From contig CP093830.1 of assembly GCA_033063855.1 (NCBI GenBank), positions 22,878,854 to 22,942,853 on the forward strand: a stretch of 64,000 nucleotides of DNA, read 5' to 3'. Origin of the DNA: Smittia aterrima. Lineage: Eukaryota > Arthropoda > Insecta > Diptera > Chironomidae. Below the pieces are notes generated by a model. The model ran no database searches. It was not told the origin of the DNA and saw only the letters and a list, made by a program, of their open reading frames with translations. The translations under genes and the position numbers were made by a program. This document shows positions 58,201-64,000 of this stretch, one piece after another; positions within the stretch are counted from its first letter, which is position 1; every line of letters starts with the position of its first letter.

Positions 58201-60602
58201 TATGAATCTTTGTAGATCAAACGGCTTTCAGCTTGAAGTAAACAAAAGTTTTCTGATGACGATTAAGTTTTTGCACAAAATGCAAAAGCGAGAGAAGGAA
58301 TTAAAGTTTAAAAATTCTTGTCCAGGTGCAAACGAAACAAATTCTAATGTCTTTTTCTTCACCCGGTACTAATATTTAGTTTGCCTTTGTCCCTTTTGCT
58401 AGTCTGTGTGTAAATTTGCACAAAAAGGAAGGCTCTGCGAAAAGGATGATAATTGCTTTAGTGCTCGTTTGAATTTCAAGTACTTCTCCATCTCTTTTCG
58501 GCGTGTTTCGATGGAAATCAATTACACTCGCAAAATGGTTTCGATGCTGAAGGGATTTTTTTTTATGTTTTCAGATACATAGACAAAAGGAAATATTTTC
58601 GTAAAGGAATTCTTTTCTGTGTTGATCCTTTAATGGAAAAATTTTGTTTCTTTCTAATCGTTTCCTCAACTTAATGAATTGATGCTTCTTTTGTTTGCTT
58701 TTGATGGGAAAATTGTTAGGAATGCTCCTTTGAAATGAAGAAATGGAATTCAATTAGAAAGTCCTTGCATGAAAAAGTGTAATTAATTAGCGCTAAAGTT
58801 CCGTTTCGTATTCAAACCGCTTCCTCTTTCAACACCACATGGATCAGATCGACGAAAACTTATTTTCCGCCAAACTCGAAAAGCAAAAAACGAAACAAGG
58901 AAAGAAAACCAGCTGATCATTCTGCCCTGGAGGGCGGCCAAATCGCAAACGCACAAACACACACACGACAACAAAACGAACGAGAAGGCCAGTCTGGCAG
59001 TCGCACTTTTAAGCGCTTTGCGTGTTTCTTATCTAAGCAGTTTTATCTCAACGAAAAAAAAGCGCAGTCGGTATTTTGACCAAGTCACAAATTTCTTTTG
59101 AGAGACGGTGAAAGGGGGAATGGAGCACTGTTGGTCACGGGAGACATTAAGTGGCATGAGAAAACATGAAAACGTGTTAACACTTATGTTTTACAAATTA
59201 CTTTCGACACATTTATGACACAAAGCTCTCGTTTGACCAGCGAATGATTTCACGCAACTCTCGATCTTGATTGAATATCTCCATAATGCTTAATTATCTC
59301 TTATTTCTCACTTAATTATTTATCGAAGCGAGGGAGAAATATTTCACATCACTTCTTAGATTTCTCCACCAGAGATTTTCCGCAAACATTTATCTCGAGG
59401 GTTGGTCAATTTGATTGAGCAAAAGTAGCACAATTGAGTGATACAAACCTTAATATATCCGTTTTGTGTGGAAAAGTTGTGTAATTATATCCTGGATTTT
59501 GATCTCTACGGCGAGGGCGATTTTCCTTTTTATTTTGGCAAATATCTCGTTCTTTACTTTTACTCACAATAAATCACTACAAATTTTTTAGCATAGAAAC
59601 AACTTAATTCTTTAATAGGAATTTTCTTTTCACTTTTTAGGAAATTTTTCTACAGCAGCTTTCTTCAATTTTTTAAAAGAATCAGTAATATTTTATTTCT
59701 GGAACTTTAAACACTTTTTTGGAACTTCAAACTTTTGTTATCTTTTTCTGCTTTCGTTAATTTTATGCATGGAACTTTTGTTGTTTTGATTCACACTTTT
59801 TGAAACTTCTGAAAAGACACAAAATAAAACTTCAGTAAAATATTCTTTCTTTGCGTTTCGAACAAAAAAAAAATATTCAAAACTGAAATATTGTGCGACA
59901 AAATATTTTTCACAAAAATCTAAAGTCTTCACTTTTTGAATCATCACTCAGACTCGTTCTTCGTCCGCAATCCTTTCCCGCTTCGCGTTCTAATTAAAAC
60001 TAATTATTCCGACGAAAAATCTCATTCGCTTTTCTTCGCTGCTGCTCTAAATGAGCGGATTTTCCCTTTTTCTTTTAATTGCGCTTGGTCTGAATCGGGA
60101 AAAACAACACACAAGGAAAAAGGACTCGCGCGAAACGACGACGATGAGAAAAAGAGCGCGTCGAGAAGGAACACCAACGCGCATCTCACGTAGATTGGCA
60201 GATTGGCGCGGGAGGCAATGGGACGGGTCTGTAATCAACACATCCTCCCTCTTGCTAATGAGAGACGCTCCAATGTTTTAATTGCAAATATCCTTGCGCA
60301 AGTTTTTTCTTATTTGCACTGTGCAGTTTAATTTTGTCGCAAATATTTCACAAATATTAAACAATTTTTAAATTACTTTTTTTCTTTAATGAACTTTCTA
60401 AACGAATTAAAACGCGATCAGTTAAAATCAAATTTCTTCCTTTTTTCTTTGCTTTCTGTGACTTTTTTTCATTAATTTACAGAAGAATAAAAAAACACAA
60501 CACAAAATCCCGAGTCGCTTCTCACAATGAGCACAAATTCCCGAATAATGATCTCCACACCGACAGCAAAACACAGTTGAAGAAGAAAAAAAAGTGAGAG
60601 AG

Positions 60603-60608
60603 AACTGA
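60603..60608 (-). promoter_or_regulatory. Candidate minus-strand initiator within a GC-rich patch
   Basis: TCAGTT on the minus strand (A+1 at 60606) is a perfect TCAKTY initiator directly downstream of a GC-rich GCGGCGGCTCATGCATGTG stretch that is unusual for this AT-rich region. Its transcript would run toward zfh2. No DPE at the canonical spacing. Confidence 0.25.
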
Positions 60609-62252
60609 GCCCCGCCGCACACATGCATGAGCCGCCGCGAATTATTTCCTGTGAGCATGTATTTGTTGTATGTGAATATTACTATGCTGTGATTGTTACC
60701 GATTTTTTAATGAGAGCGAAAAAAAATATTAAAATTACTTTTTTATTCGCGCGCTCACCATCTATGGATGTGTTTATGGCTGAAATGTGTGTATGTGAGA
60801 GGTTGTGTGAGTGACATGGGTGAAAATTAATGTCATAGAAAATGAAATATATTTACAAGCACAGCGCAAGAATCATTGGAAAACTCTCAAACTTCTTCGT
60901 AGTTCAAAATTTACTTGCGTGTATTGTTTTAATATCCGTCAGACTCATGCTCGAGCATCGTCAACGAAATGTGTCAGATTTTTACCGAAACAAGAAGCAT
61001 AATGATTTTTGTGTGTATGGAAGCATTAGAATAATTTTGATTTGAATTTTGAATATCTGCAGAAAAAAAATATTTAAATGCGAATAAATGTGACGTCGAT
61101 AAAATTTCAATTTCAAGCCGGCTTTGTGAAATGTGTTCACAAAAATTTGATTTTTGCTATAAAACCTGATCTGTAACGATTCAATTATTTTCAATTAAAC
61201 GTCAACGCTGATCTCACTTTAATTAAATTTTTTTGTTCGCTGAAATGTTTGCATATTTTTTTTAAATTTAAGTTTTTTACTTGAACATTTTTTACCTCTC
61301 TGCAGAACATTCATATGTCAGTGGTAGTGTGAAGAAAATAATCGTCTTTTTCCTTAAACAATGAATCGCGAGAAAATATCCAAATGAAACGAGAGTGATC
61401 GAAGAGAGAAACGATTGCGCATGTATTTGTGGTGCTGTTTCTTTCCGACGAAACCAAAAATTATACATTTTTAAATACTTGTTACCGTCTCAATGACGCA
61501 AGAGAGTGACTGAAGTCGAAGAGAGAGCGAATATATTTTGCAATGGAATAAAATATCTCTGATATTCAGTTCTGTGTTGTTCGAAGAATAAACTTACGAT
61601 TAAAATTTTCAGCTTATAAGATTCACATTTTTTATTCGCAGAAAAGGTAAAACAAAAATGACATTTTAAAAATATTTAAATAATGAAAAGTTGAAATATT
61701 TTTAACTTTTTTAAATATTTGATTTTAATTTGGTGACATTTTTTCTGAACGAACCCTATCCTCCGAAAAGCAAATTATTATTCAAAGTTCGTCTCATCAT
61801 CATCTTCGTTTATCTTCGCCAGATTCTTCACCCGCTCTTTCGCTCTCTCTCAAATTTGGATCAAGCGTCGAAGAATTTTTATGCACAAAAATTGAAACTA
61901 ATCGGAAAGAGTGAGAAAATTGAGAAAACAACGACAAAAACTAATGAAAGAGTGACTCAACTACAACGACGATTATTTATGCTCCTACACGAGGTAACGT
62001 TTTACACTAATATCAGCTCAGTAATCGCGAGAAACGACGAAGACGACGACGAGTAGCGATGTAAAAAGACCCGAAAAAAGGAAAAATATTCATTCATATA
62101 AAGTAAAATCTCTTTTTTTTTCGCTTTTTTCCATCGTCTCATTATTCCGCTCATTTGTTGTTGTTTTTCTTCTTATTTCCTTTCGAGCCCCGGCACAAGC
62201 GACACAAGCAGGCAGCAGAAAAGAAAGAAAAAATTCCCCTCGAACTGTTTCA

Positions 62253-62273
62253 ATTGGCTGCTTATGAGCCAAT
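62253..62273. promoter_or_regulatory. Inverted pair of CCAAT boxes
   Basis: ATTGGCT and AGCCAAT form a perfect 7 bp inverted repeat around a 7 bp spacer, presenting two opposed NF-Y-type CCAAT sites. A 14 bp palindrome ATATGTATACATAT follows at 62291-62304. Confidence 0.4.
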
Positions 62274-64000
62274 GAAATCTGCTCATTTAAATATGTATAC
62301 ATATATTATTTATGCCCCCCTTTCGTTCGCCCCCTCACCGTCGCTCTCAACACATGACTCAGTTCATTTCGAAAAACGGAAAAAGATTTCTTGTTGTTTT
62401 TTTCATTAATTAATGAAGTATTTTTTTTTTCATCTCGCTCTTCTCTTTTGAACTTTATGAGGATGATGATTCGAATGATTTCATGTGGGCGGATAATTGG
62501 ATCTTAAGCAGGAGAAACAACATCAACAATAATGAAGTGAGAGGGAGAGAGACATTTGGTGCTAATTGCGCATCATCAGAAGAACAAAATACGAAAATAT
62601 TTTGTGAGATTTTTCTCTTCTCTTAATTATTTATTTTAGAATTAAGTCGACGTGGGGATCGGCAAGCGTCAGAGCTCCCAACATCTACAAGATTCAATTC
62701 CATATTGTTCGAGTTTATTAATCTTTTCATCTTCGTTCACTTCTCTCAAGCATTTTCTTCTTCTCGTCGTTTCTTCTTTTGCTTTAGATCGTACATTTGA
62801 GCGCAAAGCCGATTGCGAGTCCAGCTAAAGAGGTGATGATGTATGTGCTTTAATTAGAGGTGTAACCCGAGTCGCTTATTGTTTACATTCTGGCGAATTT
62901 TTTCCTCCCCTTTTCTCTTTATGTTTAATCGCTTCGGTTCTTTTCTTTTCTTGCGCAAAATTCTTTTTTTGCATTTCTTAATCAATCTAAAGGAGAGAAA
63001 AGAGAGAACGATAAAAAATGATAAAAAGAAGAGGGAGACCGATAATTGACCAACCCCTTCACATCTTTTCTCCCAAAAAGAAATCCGAAATGATTTTTTA
63101 TGTTTGTGTTGTGCAAGAAAGAACTTTGAATCGATTATACATACTGAAAATGGCTCGAGCATTAACCGAGATGAGAGAAGGGAATTGGCTAATTAAAAAG
63201 TGTAGGGATTGTCTCCATATATGTATAGAGCTTTCTCATTGATATGCGCGTCTTTTTGAAAATAAAAAATTCGTCGAGCGACCAAGAAGAAGGATCCTTT
63301 CTTGACTGCCATCCAATCAACTGCCAGTTTACTTACTTTAATAAATTCATAAAAAAGATTTTTTTTTGTCATTTTGTGCTTTTTGTTATTTTGGTTCATG
63401 GGGAAGATTGTGTTGGCATGTCACGTCGTGTTCATGTTTCTTTTGCCAAGAGCCAAGGGATTATATATAAGAGGAAGAAGAAATATTCATGTTCATGTCG
63501 AACTTGTGTGACTTAACAAAGAAACATTTCTACCCTTGAGGCGAAAGATTTCGTCCACCTTTCGTAGCGAACCCAAAAGGATTAAATATTCTTCGTGAAG
63601 GTTTCCCGAATGATTTTTCCTCATTATTCTCCTTTTTTTTTATTAAATTTGCAATCCTGTTAAAACTTTTTAATGACTTTTTTTTTCTTCTTTCCTCTCA
63701 AAGCCACTCAGAGTATTTGACGAAGATAACTTTGTCTTCACTCTGTGATCGAGTCTCTTTCTCATTTGCCAAATGCTGCTTCTTTTCTACCGTATGGTGA
63801 ACTTCATTAACTTTTCAAGGCTGATGACGATTGAGGACAAATACGAAAACGAAAAACTACCGAAAAGTCATAAATTCGTTAATTAATTTGATTGTCTTCA
63901 CTGCTCGATCTCGATTTTAATTTCCCTGTGTCTATTTATTCCTACCGTTGTTCAGCTGTTGTTTTCAGCAAAAGGTTACAAATCGATCCCTTTTGTCACA

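Larger units (their letters stand above)
48658..64000. other. 15.3 kb gene-free region upstream of zfh2
   Basis: No exon with recognisable protein similarity on either strand; the longest frame is 135 codons (minus, 51508-51915), with overlapping frames on the other strand, and reads as chance. Composition is AT-rich with GAGA runs, (CA)n patches (about 51884, 56641, 57892, 58957) and dense TAAT/ATTA motifs. The region should contain the missing zfh2 5' exon(s), long introns and enhancers. Candidate core promoters are listed separately. Confidence 0.5.

Noticed and set aside
1..64000. Search for CRISPR, prophage, toxin-antitoxin or other prokaryotic systems
   Set aside because: Spliced eukaryotic genes throughout; no direct-repeat arrays or bacterial-type gene clusters.

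Overview
This window is animal nuclear DNA, almost certainly from a small-genome nematoceran dipteran; a chironomid-type midge is my best guess. The reasons are AT-rich spacers, mostly tiny GT-AG introns (about 51-70 bp), AATAAA signals close behind stop codons, and eleven protein genes that all read as insect orthologues. I saw no bacterial-type features: no operons, CRISPR arrays, rRNA, tRNA or recognisable intact mobile element. All names rest on recalled family resemblance and visible motifs; no search was run.

Layout. 74-1195 (+) is SNRNP40, a U5 snRNP WD40 protein. About 5.6 kb of non-coding DNA leads to taranis (SERTA domain, + 6839-9526). A three-exon micro-gene for the mitochondrial calcium uniporter regulator EMRE (+ 10425-10799) meets flightless-I (- 11004-15289) tail to tail. 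fliI shares a 395 bp head-to-head promoter with Helz (+ 15685-20399). Synaptogyrin (+ 21021-21983) faces SLC25A46 (- 22909-24348), which is followed by lysyl-tRNA synthetase (- 24654-26694). LysRS is divergent from IFRD1 (+ 27179-28718), and IFRD1 is followed by Elp1 (+ 29018-32883). A 3.6 kb AT-rich spacer precedes the large zinc-finger/homeodomain gene zfh2 (- 36535 to at least 48657). The last 15.3 kb holds no convincing gene and is probably upstream introns, 5' exons and cis-regulatory DNA of zfh2.

The first 33 kb is a dense housekeeping block in which neighbours share promoters or 3' ends: splicing, translation (LysRS, Elp1 for tRNA wobble modification, Helz for mRNA regulation), mitochondria (EMRE, SLC25A46), actin and synaptic vesicles. 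The two regulatory genes, taranis and zfh2, sit in large non-coding territories.

I see no undescribed multi-gene system. The observations most worth checking are: an alternative first exon in LysRS encoding a mitochondrial presequence; four homeodomains in zfh2 and no in-frame ATG at its apparent N-terminus; a duplicated ~90-100 bp element with homeodomain-type sites upstream of zfh2; a 14 bp duplication that copies the splice donor of fliI intron 1; CRE/AP-1-like clusters; and a possible unrecognised minus-strand gene or gene remnant at 33.5-35.6 kb.
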